The notes beneath the pieces are model-generated. The model made no database searches. It saw only the letters and a program-made list of their open reading frames with translations, and was not told where the DNA came from. Below are positions 34,373-43,837 of a DNA stretch of 64,000 bases, in pieces. The translations under genes and the position numbers were made by a program. The DNA lies in the NCBI GenBank assembly GCA_011525745.1, contig WYBU01000017.1:1-64000 (forward strand), read 5' to 3'. The stretch comes from Planctomycetaceae bacterium. GTDB taxonomy: Bacteria > Planctomycetota > Phycisphaerae > UBA1845 > UTPLA1. How positions within the stretch are numbered: the stretch's first letter is position 1; the number at the start of each line of letters is the position of its first letter.

Positions 34373-35311
34373 ATGTCCCGTCAAGCTGTCGTTTGCTGCG
34401 CGCTGATTCTCTGCACGACGTCGACTGTCCATGGCATTGCGATTCCGTTCACCGCCACCGGCGCCGACAAGGACGATCCGAATCTGGTGGCGCAGGTGAC
34501 GGCGTTTCGCGTGTTGCTGGGCGATCTGAACGCCAACGATCCAACGACGTTCAGCAGCGGCCGGCGCGAGATCAACTGGGACGCCGTGCCGGAATCGTCG
34601 TCGTCGCCGAACGCGTTTGCCGGCAACTTCTTCAACGGCAGTACGACCGGGCGGGCGCGCGGCATCGTGTTCGATACGACCGGTACGGGCTTCGAGGTTA
34701 GCGCGAACGCAATCAATTCCACGGGGACGCCGGTCGAGTTCGGCAACATCAATCCCAACTATCCCAACGAATTCGGCGTGTTCAGCGCCCAAAAGCTTTT
34801 TGCGATCCTCGGGACGAACACGATGGAGATCACGTTCTTCACGGCCGGCGATCAAACGACGCCGGCGACGGTCAACGGCTTCGGCGTGATCTTCACGGAT
34901 GTCAATGACGGTATGAGCACCTACGTCGATTACTACGACGGGTGCGGAGCGCTGCTGCAACGCGTCTTTGCGCCGGCGGGCGAACAGGGGAGCGAATCGC
35001 TGTCGTTCGTGGGCGTGTTCTTCAGCGGGGGCGAGCGGGTGGCGCGTGTGGTGATCACGTGCGGCTCGGCGGCGCTGGGGGCCAATGTCAATGACAACGG
35101 TGAAGACATCGTCGTGATGGATGACTTCATTTACGGCGAGCCGCAGGCGTCGGTGGATAGCGACGGGGACGGCGCGCCAAACGACTGCGATCTGTTTCCG
35201 GATTCGCCGCTGTGTGGCGCATCGCCCTGCGGTCCGGGGCTGGGGCTTTTCGGATTCTTCGTGCCGGCGTTCGTGGGCGTGAGGTCGATGCGGCGGCGGC
35301 TTGTGAGGTAA
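34373..35311 (+). CDS. Secreted protein with Asp-rich repeat and C-terminal sorting tail
   Basis: 312 residues from the ATG at 34373, which has AAAGGA upstream. Signal peptide (VVCCALILCTTSTVHGIAIP), then a beta-sandwich-like domain (GFGVIFTDVNDGMSTYVDYY). Near the end is DSDGDGAPNDCDLFPDSPLC, a thrombospondin-type-3-like calcium motif, followed by GPGLGLFGFFVPAFVGVRSM and a basic tail RRRLVR. Gly-rich linker, hydrophobic segment and Arg cluster form a C-terminal anchoring/sorting signal of the general PEP-CTERM/MYXO-CTERM layout, although the exact tag is not a named one. It sits between parts of a sugar importer, in matching repeat flanks. Confidence 0.75.
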   Translation: MSRQAVVCCALILCTTSTVHGIAIPFTATGADKDDPNLVAQVTAFRVLLGDLNANDPTTFSSGRREINWDAVPESSSSPNAFAGNFFNGSTTGRARGIVFDTTGTGFEVSANAINSTGTPVEFGNINPNYPNEFGVFSAQKLFAILGTNTMEITFFTAGDQTTPATVNGFGVIFTDVNDGMSTYVDYYDGCGALLQRVFAPAGEQGSESLSFVGVFFSGGERVARVVITCGSAALGANVNDNGEDIVVMDDFIYGEPQASVDSDGDGAPNDCDLFPDSPLCGASPCGPGLGLFGFFVPAFVGVRSMRRRLVR

Positions 35312-35719
35312 GGCTCGCGCAAACCGCAGCCCGCAGCGCAAGCGGCCGGCTTCGCATGTCATTCCCTCGCACGCGGGGATCCAGCCCGACGCGCGTGAGG
35401 TGGACCGGCGCCTGCGCGGGGGGACGGTTTCACTCAATACTTATCATCGTAGACCCACCGCTTCGCGGTGGGCCACCCAGGGGTCCGAGCCGCGAGCGCC
35501 CGTGCGTCGGTCATTCAGAGCCGCAAGCGCAGTCGCTGCGGTAATGCCGCGCCGCGAGGGTGACCCCGGCGCTTGCGCTTGGGGTTCGGATCAGACACGT
35601 GGGCGCTTGGGGCTCGGATCAAACGGCCACGGGCCAGCGCCCGGGGTTCGGATCAAACGGCCACGGGCCAGTGCACGGGGTTCTGATGCGAACGGAGGTT
35701 TGCGGTACAGTAACCGCCC
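35312..35719. other. 408-base repeat-filled gap
   Basis: A copy of the ATCATCG...ACCCACCGC/GCGGTGGGCCACCC hairpin element at 35443-35479, with a downstream body resembling 34140-34260, then the tandem repeats at 35582-35696. No gene is supported. No clear ribosome site stands before the ATPase start at 35720. Confidence 0.6.
35582..35696. repeat. Short tandem repeat with GGGGTTCGGATCAAACGG core
   Basis: GGGGTTCGGATCA and derivatives start at 35582, 35610, 35644 and 35678; the full copies continue with AACGGCCACGGGCCAG. Spacing is 28, 34 and 34 bases. Related strings occur at about 25560 and 51776. Confidence 0.7.
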
Positions 35720-37201
35720 ATGCTGCGCATCCGCGGACTCTCGAAGCAGTATCCCGGCGTACTGGCGCTGGACCGAGTCGATTTCGAAGTCGCGGCGGGC
35801 GAAGTCCATGCGCTGGTGGGTGAGAACGGCGCGGGAAAGAGCACGCTCGTCAAGATACTCGGCGGCGCGGTCGAGCCGGACTCCGGCGACGTCGCGCTGG
35901 CGGGGCGGCGACTGCCGCTGGGTTCGCCGGTCGCGGCGCGGCGGGCGGGCGTCGCCATTATTTATCAGGAATTCTCGCTGGCGCCGGAGCTGAGCGCGGC
36001 CGAGAACATCTTCCTCGGCCGCGAGCAGACGCGCTTCGGCCTGCTGTGCGGGCGGACGATGCGAGACGCGGCCCGCGCCGTGCTCGAACGGCTGGGCTGC
36101 AACGCCGATCCGGCGGCGCGGGTCGAGTCGCTGAGCGTGGGCGTGCGGCAGCAGGTCGAAATTGCCCGCGCCCTGGCGTTCGACGCGCGGCTGCTCGTGT
36201 TCGACGAACCATCGGCGACGCTGACCGATCAGGAACTGTCGCGGCTGTTCGAGACGATCCGCCAGCTTCGCGCCGCGGGGCTGGCGATCATCTACATCTC
36301 GCACCGGCTGGAGGAAATCTTCGCACTGGCCGACCGCGTGACCGTGCTGCGCGACGGCCGGCACATGGCCACCGCCCCCGTGCGCGAGGTCGATCGGGCA
36401 CAACTGATCCGCTGGATGGTGGGGCGCGACCTGGCCGAGGAGTTTCCGCCGCGGGCCGGCGCCGGCGGCGACGTGGCGCTGGAAGTGCGCGGGCTGGCGG
36501 CGCGGCCCTATTTCCATGAGGCGACGTTCGACGTGCGGCGCGGCGAGATCGTCGGCCTGGCGGGCCTGGTCGGCGCCGGCCGCACGTCGCTGGGCCTGGC
36601 GCTGGGCGGCGGCATCCGCCCGACGGAGGGGACCGCCATGCTGGACGATCGGCCGATGGACTTCGGCGGTCCGTGGGACGCGCTGGACGCCGGCGTGGGC
36701 TATTTGACGGAGGATCGCAAGGGGCGCGGCATCCTCGAATTTCTGTCGGTTGCAGAGAACATCACGATCTCGAACCTGCCGGCGTATCGCCTGTTCGGGT
36801 TGCTGGCCGAGGGGCGGCGTCGCGCGGCGGCGCAGGAATCGTGTTCGCGGTTCCGGGTCAAGACGCCGACGATCGACCGGCCGATCCGCACGCTCAGCGG
36901 CGGCAATCAGCAGAAGGCGCTGCTGGCGCGGCTGATGTTGCGACCGCTGAAGTTGCTGATTCTCGACGAGCCGACCCGCGGCATCGACGTGGGGGCGAAG
37001 GCCGAGGTGTACCGGCTGATGAACGCACTGGCGGCCGGCGGCCTGGCGGTGTTGATGATTTCGTCGGAGTTGCCGGAGCTGCTGGGCATGTGCGACCGCA
37101 TCGTGGTGATGCGCGAGGGACGGACCGTGGGCGAATTGCCGCGCGGCGCGGCCACGCAGGAGCGGATCATGGACCTGGCCACGGGAGGGTCGGCGGCATG
37201 A
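35720..37201 (+). CDS. Sugar ABC transporter ATP-binding protein, two ABC domains (RbsA/MglA-like)
   Basis: 493 residues with two nucleotide-binding domains. The first has Walker A GENGAGKST, a Q-loop in IYQEFSLAPEL, a signature-like LSVGVRQQVEIARAL, Walker B LLVFDEPSATL and the His in IYISHRLEEIF. The second has a degenerate P-loop GLVGAGRTSL and signature LSGGNQQKALLARLM with Walker B LLILDEPTRGIDVGAK. This is the standard CUT2 family pattern. It energises the permease whose ATG overlaps its stop. The partner binding protein is at 32977. Confidence 0.93.
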   Translation: MLRIRGLSKQYPGVLALDRVDFEVAAGEVHALVGENGAGKSTLVKILGGAVEPDSGDVALAGRRLPLGSPVAARRAGVAIIYQEFSLAPELSAAENIFLGREQTRFGLLCGRTMRDAARAVLERLGCNADPAARVESLSVGVRQQVEIARALAFDARLLVFDEPSATLTDQELSRLFETIRQLRAAGLAIIYISHRLEEIFALADRVTVLRDGRHMATAPVREVDRAQLIRWMVGRDLAEEFPPRAGAGGDVALEVRGLAARPYFHEATFDVRRGEIVGLAGLVGAGRTSLGLALGGGIRPTEGTAMLDDRPMDFGGPWDALDAGVGYLTEDRKGRGILEFLSVAENITISNLPAYRLFGLLAEGRRRAAAQESCSRFRVKTPTIDRPIRTLSGGNQQKALLARLMLRPLKLLILDEPTRGIDVGAKAEVYRLMNALAAGGLAVLMISSELPELLGMCDRIVVMREGRTVGELPRGAATQERIMDLATGGSAA

Positions 37202-38148
37202 ACGCGCGGCGACCAAACGTGCTTCGCATCCTGGCGCGTTACGGCATCGTCGTCGCGCTGTTGATCGAGCTGATCGTGTTTTCGTGGGCATCCGAGCCGT
37301 TCCTGACGCTGGAAAACCAGGCCAACGTCATGCGGCAGATTTTCGAGATCGCCATCATTGCGGCCGGGATGACATTCGTCATTCTCACGGCGGGCATCGA
37401 TCTTTCCGTCGGATCACTGGTTGCGGCGGCAGGCGTCTCATGCGCGGCCGTGGTCGCCATCGACTTCGGAACGTTGCCGTTGCGCATCGCGGCCGGCTGC
37501 ATGACCGGGGTCGCGGTGGCGGCGGCCGGCGGGCTGGTCAACGGACTGGTCATCACCGTGATGCGCCTCCCGCCGTTCGTGGCGACACTGGCGATGATGA
37601 CGATCGCGCGCGGCGTCGTGCTGCACGCGACGGAGAGCCGGACGATCTCGGGATTGCCCGAGGGTTTCGCGGCCCTGAGCGAAGGCGCCACGCCGATTGC
37701 GATCATGCTGGTGGTGTTCATCGGATCGTGGCTGGTGCTGATGCGCACGGTGTTCGGCCGGCACGTCTACGCGGTCGGCGGCAATGCCGAGGCGGCGCGG
37801 CTGTGCGGCATTCGCGTGTCGCGCGTGTTGCTGAAGGTGTATGCGATCAGCGGCGCGCTGGCGGGACTGGCGGGCGTGCTGGGCGCGGCGCGGCTGAACT
37901 CGGGCTATCCGCGGGCGGGCGAGCTGGCGGAACTGGACGCCATCGCGGCCGTCGTCGTGGGCGGGGCGAGCCTGGCGGGCGGGCGCGGCTCGATCTGGGG
38001 GACGCTGGTCGGCGCGCTCGTGATCGGCGAGCTGAACAACGGGCTGAGCCTGCTGCACGTCGAACATTTCAGCAAGAAGATCGTCGTGGGCGTGGTGCTG
38101 GTGCTGGCGGCGTTCTTGGATCGCTTCCGCGCCGAGGGCAAGTCGTAG
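37198..38148 (+). CDS. Sugar ABC transporter permease (RbsC-like)
   Basis: 316 residues. Eight to ten hydrophobic segments and the CUT2 permease motifs GMTFVILTAGIDLSVGSLVA, NGLVITVMRLPPFVATLAMM and GNAEAARLCGIRVSRVLLKV, plus AIAAVVVGGASLAGGRGSIW, are present. It forms the channel for the sugar captured by the lipoprotein at 32977. Its ATG at 37198 overlaps the ATPase stop (ATGA), so translation is coupled. Confidence 0.93.
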   Translation: MNARRPNVLRILARYGIVVALLIELIVFSWASEPFLTLENQANVMRQIFEIAIIAAGMTFVILTAGIDLSVGSLVAAAGVSCAAVVAIDFGTLPLRIAAGCMTGVAVAAAGGLVNGLVITVMRLPPFVATLAMMTIARGVVLHATESRTISGLPEGFAALSEGATPIAIMLVVFIGSWLVLMRTVFGRHVYAVGGNAEAARLCGIRVSRVLLKVYAISGALAGLAGVLGAARLNSGYPRAGELAELDAIAAVVVGGASLAGGRGSIWGTLVGALVIGELNNGLSLLHVEHFSKKIVVGVVLVLAAFLDRFRAEGKS

Positions 38149-38169
38149 GTCGCCTTGGCGCGCCCGGGG

Positions 38170-38222
38170 ACTCAACATGGCCAAGCCATAGCGAGCGTGG
38201 GACAAACGGGCGGGACGCCCGT
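38170..38222. repeat. Dispersed repeat block after the sugar permease gene
   Basis: Contains ACTCAACATGGCCAAGCC (identical to 16363-16380) and, 18 bases on, ACGGGCGGGACGCCCGT (identical to 30019-30035). It lies between the permease and the oppositely oriented histidine kinase gene and could serve as a shared 3' end structure. Confidence 0.55.
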
Positions 38223-38309
38223 AGGACCCGCGACATGAAGGCTCGCTTCGCGCGAGGACTTGACCATGCTACTCGTGTGAGCGGCCGCCGCTCGTTCCGG
38301 CGCGATTCA

Positions 38310-40862
38310 TCACGCGTCGAGCACTTCGCGCACGCGCCGCGCCAGCGACGACGGCGTGTAGGGCTTGGGAATGAACGACACGCCCTCATCGAGCACGCCG
38401 TGGTGCGAGATCGTGTCCTCGGTGTAGCCCGAGGCGAAGAGCACCTTCAGGTCGCGGCGCCGCTCACGCAGCGCCGAGGCGACTTCCTGTCCGCTCATGC
38501 CGGGCATCACGACGTCGGTCATAACAAGATCAATCTTGTCATGATTAGAGGCGGCCAGCTTCAGGGCCTCATCGCCGCCGGCGGCCTCGAGCACCGTGTA
38601 GCCGTGATTGCGCAGCGTCTGGGCGGCCACCCAGCGCACCAGCGGTTCGTCCTCGACGATCAGCACGGTCTCGGTCCCGCGCGTGGAGGGAGCGGCGGGC
38701 GGCGCGGACGCGGCGGCCGCCTGGTCCTCGACGGCGCGCGGCAGATAGATTTTGAACGTCGTTCCCTTGCCCGGCTCGCTGTAGAGCCAGATGTGTCCGC
38801 CGTGCTGTTTGACGACGCCGTGGACGGTGGCCAATCCCAGGCCGGTTCCCTTGCTGCGGTCCTTGGTCGTGAAAAACGGCTCGAAGATGTGCTGCTGTAC
38901 GGCGGCGTCCATGCCGTGGCCGGTGTCGCTGACGGCCAGCAACACGTATTCACCCGGCGCCACTTCGGGATGGGTGCTCGTATAGCCGTCGTCGAGGAGT
39001 ACGTTCTGTACCTCGATGGAAAGCGTGCCGCCGCAGGGCATGGCGTCGCGGGCGTTGACGGCCAGGTTGACGATGATCTGCTCGAAGTGGCTGGGATCGA
39101 TGCGCACGCTCCAGGCGTCGGGCGCGGCGCGCGTGTGCAGCCTGATGTCCTCGCCCAGCAGGCGAGACAGCAGCCGCTCGACGTTGCCGACCAGCTCGCC
39201 GAGATCGACGATGCGCGGCTCGATGATCTGTTTGCGGGCGAACGCCAGCAACTGATTGGTCAAAGCCGCGGCGCGCTCCGCCGCCTCGCGAATGCCGGCG
39301 AGAAAATCGTGCGCCGGGTTGCCCTGGGGCAGGGCATCGCGTGCCAGTTCGAGATAGCCGAAGATGGCGGTCAGCCAGTTGTTGAAGTCGTGGGCGACTC
39401 CGCCGGCCAGCCGGCCGATGCCTTCCATTTTCTGAGCGTGCAGCAGTTGCTCTTCGAGCTGTTTGCGTTGCGAGATGTCACGGAGGATGACGGAGAAGTA
39501 CTTCTCGTTTTCGAGCGTCACCTGGGAGATCGAGGCCTCGATCGGAAACTCCTCGCCGTCGGCCCGCAGGCCGGACAGCGCGCCGAGCGCGCCCATGGTG
39601 CGGCTGGTGATGCCGGTTTCGCCGAAGCGCCGGATGTGCGCGGCGTGCGTCGCGCGAAAGCGCTCGGGGATGAAGCGCTCGATGGGGGCGCCGACGGCCT
39701 GCGCGGCGCGGCAGCGGAACATCTTTTCGGCGGCGGCGTTGAAAAAGACGATGCGCTGATCGGCGTTGATGGTGATGATGGCGTCCATCGCGGACTGAAG
39801 AATGCCGTTGAGTCGCGCCTCGCTGAGTCGCAGCGCGCTTTCGGCGCGACGCATGTCGGTGACGTCCTGGGCCGTTCCGAACAGGCGCACCACGTTGCCG
39901 GCCTCGTCCAGCACCGGCGCGCCGCGCACGTGAATGACGCGCTCCTCGCCCTGGACCGAGATGCGGAAGTAATGGCTCAACGGTCGGCGCTCCGCCACGG
40001 CATGCTCGGCTTCGTTTCGAACGCGGTCGCGATCATCCGGATGTACTGTGTCGAGAAATGCGTCAAACGTGCCGCCGAACTGCGCCTCGGTCAGGCCGAA
40101 GATGCGCAGCAACTCGCGCGACCACGTCACGCGGCCGGTCTGAAGATCGCGGTTCCAGTTCCCCAGCCGCGCCAGGTGTTGCGCCTCGGCGAGGTCGTTC
40201 TCGCTGGTCCGAAGGGCGGTCTGGATTTCATCGTGCCGGCGGATGCCGCGATGAATCGAGACGCCGGCCGCGACAACCACGCTGACGGTCACCACGCAGC
40301 CGATGCCGATCGCCCACACGGCGGTGCGAATCGTGCCTTTGACCGCCGCGTGGTACTGGGCCACCAAGTCGTACTGGTCATTCTCCATGGCTTCGATGGC
40401 ATTGTTGATGCGGGCCTCGGCGGCCGAGCCGTTCTTCCGGAACAGACCTCCGGCGGCCGCGGCGCCGTCGCGGCGGCGCGTGTCGGCCAGCGATCGAAGT
40501 CGCGCGAATTCGGCGTTAATTGCAGCGACCAATTCGTCGAGCTGCCGCCGCGCATCGGGATCATTCGAGACGGACGAGCGTAGTCGGTCGAGCGTCGCGG
40601 CGGCGGCTGCTTCGGTCCGGATCAGGGCGTCGAACGTCGTTGCCTCGCCATTGATGACGAATGCACCGGCGGCATATCGTCCCGCGGTGACCTGCGACAA
40701 CAACTCCTTGAGATCGAGCAGGACGGCGTGCGCGTGCTTGCGCTGCGCGGCGGCGCGTTCGAGACGGGCGATGCACTGATACAACACCGCACAACTGAGC
40801 AGGAACACCAGTAAAGCGACGCCCAGTCCCATCCGTATCTTGCCGAACGTTGTTGCCCGCAT
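38310..40862 (-). CDS. Hybrid sensor histidine kinase with two PAS domains and receiver
   Basis: 850 residues. Two TM segments (about 11-33 and 183-205) enclose a helical periplasmic sensor domain. Two PAS domains follow (HLARLGNWNRDLQTGRVTW start, then LNGILQSAMDAIITINADQR), with a PAC-like segment between. The DHp domain carries the phospho-accepting H491 in GGVAHDFNNWLT, and the catalytic domain has NLAVNARDAMP, DTGHGMD and GTGLGLATVHGVV. The C-terminal receiver has D783 in VMTDVVMPGMSG and the conserved lysine in FIPKPYTP. No response regulator or HPt gene adjoins it, so the output partner is encoded elsewhere. Signal unknown. Confidence 0.95.
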   Translation of the reverse strand: MRATTFGKIRMGLGVALLVFLLSCAVLYQCIARLERAAAQRKHAHAVLLDLKELLSQVTAGRYAAGAFVINGEATTFDALIRTEAAAAATLDRLRSSVSNDPDARRQLDELVAAINAEFARLRSLADTRRRDGAAAAGGLFRKNGSAAEARINNAIEAMENDQYDLVAQYHAAVKGTIRTAVWAIGIGCVVTVSVVVAAGVSIHRGIRRHDEIQTALRTSENDLAEAQHLARLGNWNRDLQTGRVTWSRELLRIFGLTEAQFGGTFDAFLDTVHPDDRDRVRNEAEHAVAERRPLSHYFRISVQGEERVIHVRGAPVLDEAGNVVRLFGTAQDVTDMRRAESALRLSEARLNGILQSAMDAIITINADQRIVFFNAAAEKMFRCRAAQAVGAPIERFIPERFRATHAAHIRRFGETGITSRTMGALGALSGLRADGEEFPIEASISQVTLENEKYFSVILRDISQRKQLEEQLLHAQKMEGIGRLAGGVAHDFNNWLTAIFGYLELARDALPQGNPAHDFLAGIREAAERAAALTNQLLAFARKQIIEPRIVDLGELVGNVERLLSRLLGEDIRLHTRAAPDAWSVRIDPSHFEQIIVNLAVNARDAMPCGGTLSIEVQNVLLDDGYTSTHPEVAPGEYVLLAVSDTGHGMDAAVQQHIFEPFFTTKDRSKGTGLGLATVHGVVKQHGGHIWLYSEPGKGTTFKIYLPRAVEDQAAAASAPPAAPSTRGTETVLIVEDEPLVRWVAAQTLRNHGYTVLEAAGGDEALKLAASNHDKIDLVMTDVVMPGMSGQEVASALRERRRDLKVLFASGYTEDTISHHGVLDEGVSFIPKPYTPSSLARRVREVLDA

Positions 40863-41013
40863 GGGACGGAACAGCGTACATCAATCGAAACAGAGTTCAA
40901 GTGAAAAAAGGCTCGCGATGCGAAATATCGCAATCCCGTGGGGCGCCGAGGCCTGGGGCGGCTCGTAACGCAACCGCAAAGACCCGTGTGCATGTCGAGC
41001 CGAAAGGCCATTC

Positions 41014-42138
41014 TCAGTGCTGGCCGTCGGCTTCGTTCTCGGTCGGCGTCGACAGCACGGGCGTGGGTTTGTCGGGGAAGTCGGCGGGGAAGTCGGCCTC
41101 GGCGCCGGTCGGCGTATCCAGGAATTCCATGTCCGCGGCAGTCAGATCCTCGCAGGACTCGGCCGCGGCGGCCCGCAGGCCGTCGTCCAGGCCGACGCAG
41201 GCCTTGTCGAATCCGGCCTGGATCGAGCCGCCCTGCGACTGAGCGGAAACCAGCGCGAAAGCGCCGTCCTCGGGATAGAAGCAGGCGAACGCCAGCGACG
41301 TGAATCCGTAGCGGCTGCGCGCCAGCAGCGTCGTCGATCGGACGGTTTTCGTCGTTTGGCCGGCGTCGTCGGTTGTGACGTCGATGCGATCGTGGCTGCC
41401 GATGACGTCGGTCATCGTGCTCATTGCGCCGCTGACGAACGCCTCGTTCCAGCGATGCGCCGGATCGGAATGATCCCACTGGACGAATACCTTGACGGAA
41501 TCGGAGACCGAGCCGTCGCGCGAGCGGGGCCAGACGATCAGCCGCCCCGTGCCGGCGTCGTCCGCGGACGTCGGGCGATGGTCGAACAGCGCACACAGGA
41601 AGCGCTCGTAACCGTTGCCGAGATTGACCCACAGTCGAAAGGCGACCGGCTCTTCGCCGGCGCTGCCGGACCCATCCGGCTCGCCGTCCCCGTCGAAGTC
41701 GAACCCGGCGAAGCTGGCGACATAGGGAATGCTCTTGCCGTCGAGTTCGAGAACGCCCTGCGCGACGGAATGCGCTTCGGCCGACGTCAGGTCGTCCTGC
41801 ACCGACGTGCCGATCTGAAGCGCCCGATCGGCGAAGCGCTGGAACGCGTGAACGACCTCGGCTCCGGCCCGCAGCGCGCGGTCGATGGCCGTGCCGCTGG
41901 TTTCGGCGGCGCCGATGGACTTCGATGCGCCGGCCGCGCTTTGCGCGTCATCGGGCAGCTCACTGACGTCGAGCGTGATTCGCACCGGGACGAAAGGCGC
42001 CAGCGCCGCGCGCGGCTGAGGACCGGCGATGAGGCCGGGAATGACTCCGGAAAGAAACGCCATACGGGAATCACAGGCCGCTATGGCCAGCCCCGTCAGA
42101 CCGGCGACCGCGACGACCGAGGCAGGGAGACGCTTCAT
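41014..42138 (-). CDS. Lipoprotein of unknown function
   Basis: 374 residues from the ATG at 42138, which has GGAG six bases upstream; the frame stays open to 42426 without a ribosome site. The leader MKRLPASVVAVAGLTGLAIA ends at a lipobox IAAC. The body is Asp- and Ser-rich with no recognised domain; FDFDGDGEPDGSGSAGEEP looks like a calcium-binding-type Asp stretch, and VNLGNGYERFLCALF and RYGFTSLAFACFY are probable beta strands. Likely an outer-membrane or periplasmic lipoprotein. Unrelated to the genes on either side. Confidence 0.65.
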   Translation of the reverse strand: MKRLPASVVAVAGLTGLAIAACDSRMAFLSGVIPGLIAGPQPRAALAPFVPVRITLDVSELPDDAQSAAGASKSIGAAETSGTAIDRALRAGAEVVHAFQRFADRALQIGTSVQDDLTSAEAHSVAQGVLELDGKSIPYVASFAGFDFDGDGEPDGSGSAGEEPVAFRLWVNLGNGYERFLCALFDHRPTSADDAGTGRLIVWPRSRDGSVSDSVKVFVQWDHSDPAHRWNEAFVSGAMSTMTDVIGSHDRIDVTTDDAGQTTKTVRSTTLLARSRYGFTSLAFACFYPEDGAFALVSAQSQGGSIQAGFDKACVGLDDGLRAAAAESCEDLTAADMEFLDTPTGAEADFPADFPDKPTPVLSTPTENEADGQH

Positions 42139-42367
42139 GGGATTCTCCGAAGGGGTCATTCCAAATGGCCGAGACCGCGACGCGGCAGAAGGCGCGCAGC
42201 AAACCCATACAGGGTGTATCGGCCGAAAGCACGGATGCCTGCAAATGACGGGTCCGACTGAACATGTCGGACAAGCCCAAAACATATTGTATCGCTGCGA
42301 CGCCCGTATCGCGCAGACAATTTGCAGGAATTGCATAGCGTCAGCACAAATCATGGGTTCGCCGGTC

Positions 42368-43345
42368 TTATCCCCGAGAATCAGAGCGGGCCGGCGATGG
42401 AGGCCGATCATGCCGCTCATGTTCAAAGGAACGCCCGCGTTCTTCAGTCAAATGCGACATGGCCGTGTGCGGCTCAACGTGAACCAGCGCCTGATGGATT
42501 GCCGGTATCGCGCGGCGCAGTCCGTCCTGCACCTCGTGGGCGACGCCGTGCGACTGCTGCACGGTCATGAGCGGATCGACTTCGATGTGGATGTCGACCA
42601 TGTACTCCAGCCCGGCCTTGCGCACCCAGAGCTTTTCGACGCCGCGCACGCCGCCGACGCCCAGGGCGATCGCGCGCAGGCGCTGGACCATCTCGTCGTT
42701 CTGTTGCCGGTCCATCAGTTCGTCGGTCGAATCGCGCAGCAACACGAGCGCCGCCCAGATCAGCGTTGCGCCGACGATGATGGCCGCCACGTCATCGGCC
42801 GAATGCCAGCCGACGTAGCGCGTCAGCCCCGCGCCGATCAGCACGGCCAGCGACGAGAACACGTCGCTGCGATGGTCCCATGCGTCCGCGATCAGCGACG
42901 TGCTGTTCAGCCTGCGGCCGAGGCGAATCTTGTAGCGGAACAACGACTCCTTGATGACGATCGATGCAGCGGCGACGACGAGCGTGTAAGTCGCCGGGGC
43001 CGCGTGCGGCGCGCCGATCATCGAGAAAGCCCGAACGATCACCCAGGCGCCGGCGGCTGCCAGCGCGAGCGAAACGTACGCACCGATGACCGCCTCGGCC
43101 CGGCTGTGACCGTAGGGGTGATTCAGGTCGGGCGGTTTCATGGCGATGCGGAAGCCGACGAGCGTGCCGAGCGACGTGGCCAGGTCGGCGAGGCTGTGCA
43201 GGCCGTCGCTGACCAGCGCGAAGCAGTTGCCCAGCACGCCCGCGACGATTTTGGCAACGCCCAGCAGCAGGTTGATGACGATGCCGATCCACGTGCCCCA
43301 CAGGGCGTCGCCGTAGGCTTGTCGCATGGCGGCTTCGTGAGGCAT
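42368..43345 (-). CDS. Cation diffusion facilitator family metal exporter
   Basis: 325 residues from the ATG at 43345 (GGAG nine bases upstream; a GTG at 43369 is also possible). Six TM helices; the zinc-site motifs are ALVSDGLHSLADLAT in TM2 (DxxHxxxD-like) and IADAWDHRSDVFSS in TM5 (HxxxD), followed by the cytoplasmic domain with VRKAGLEYMVDIHIEVDP and VHVEPH. It should export Zn2+, Mn2+, Fe2+ or similar by proton antiport; DxxH and HxxxD suggest a Zn/Fe-type member (FieF-like). It is a single gene. Confidence 0.92.
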   Translation of the reverse strand: MPHEAAMRQAYGDALWGTWIGIVINLLLGVAKIVAGVLGNCFALVSDGLHSLADLATSLGTLVGFRIAMKPPDLNHPYGHSRAEAVIGAYVSLALAAAGAWVIVRAFSMIGAPHAAPATYTLVVAAASIVIKESLFRYKIRLGRRLNSTSLIADAWDHRSDVFSSLAVLIGAGLTRYVGWHSADDVAAIIVGATLIWAALVLLRDSTDELMDRQQNDEMVQRLRAIALGVGGVRGVEKLWVRKAGLEYMVDIHIEVDPLMTVQQSHGVAHEVQDGLRRAIPAIHQALVHVEPHTAMSHLTEERGRSFEHERHDRPPSPARSDSRG

Positions 43346-43837
43346 GAGGCGGGACTCCGGCGATGTCACGTCACGCGGGCGGTTAAAGGCCCGTCATGAA
43401 CTTGCATTCCGCATACCAGCGTCGAAGGTTGCGGTGCGATCGGACGTATGTTCATTTGTGAGCAACCCCGCGCGTGTCATCATGGTACGACCAGGCGAGC
43501 GTGGCGTCGGGATCGTGGCAGGTCCTGGATGATAGTCGCGCTCCGGTATCGCGTGAGACGAGGCCGTGCGGACCGATTGGAAAAAATACCCCCGGGCGCC
43601 TGTTTCAAGAACGCATGCTCGACTCCGCCACCAACGCTCCCGCCGTGCGCGGGGCGTTCTGCAACCGCTTCCGAAGCCGCTCGCGTGTGCGCGGGGCTTG
43701 AGCGTGCCATCCGACATTCACCCGACGGGGGTCGCGTCAGCCGTCCATTGATCCGCGGGCGTTCGGCGGTCAAACTACTCCCTTCCGCCGAGATGCGGTT
43801 GCCCAGCCGCGGCGGTGAAACACGCAAGGAGCGAAAC
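43346..43837. other. 492-base gap, nothing recognised
   Basis: Separates the diverging CDF exporter and protease genes, so it must hold both promoters, but no clear -35/-10 pair was found. An open frame from 43448 joins the protease frame; it lacks coding character and the AAGGAG at 43826-43831 fixes the real start at GTG 43838. Confidence 0.5.

Noticed and set aside
37284-40583. A plus-strand open frame of about 1100 codons opposite the histidine kinase
   Set aside because: Overlaps the permease in another frame and the kinase on the other strand, both with clear motifs; Arg/Gly-rich shadow.
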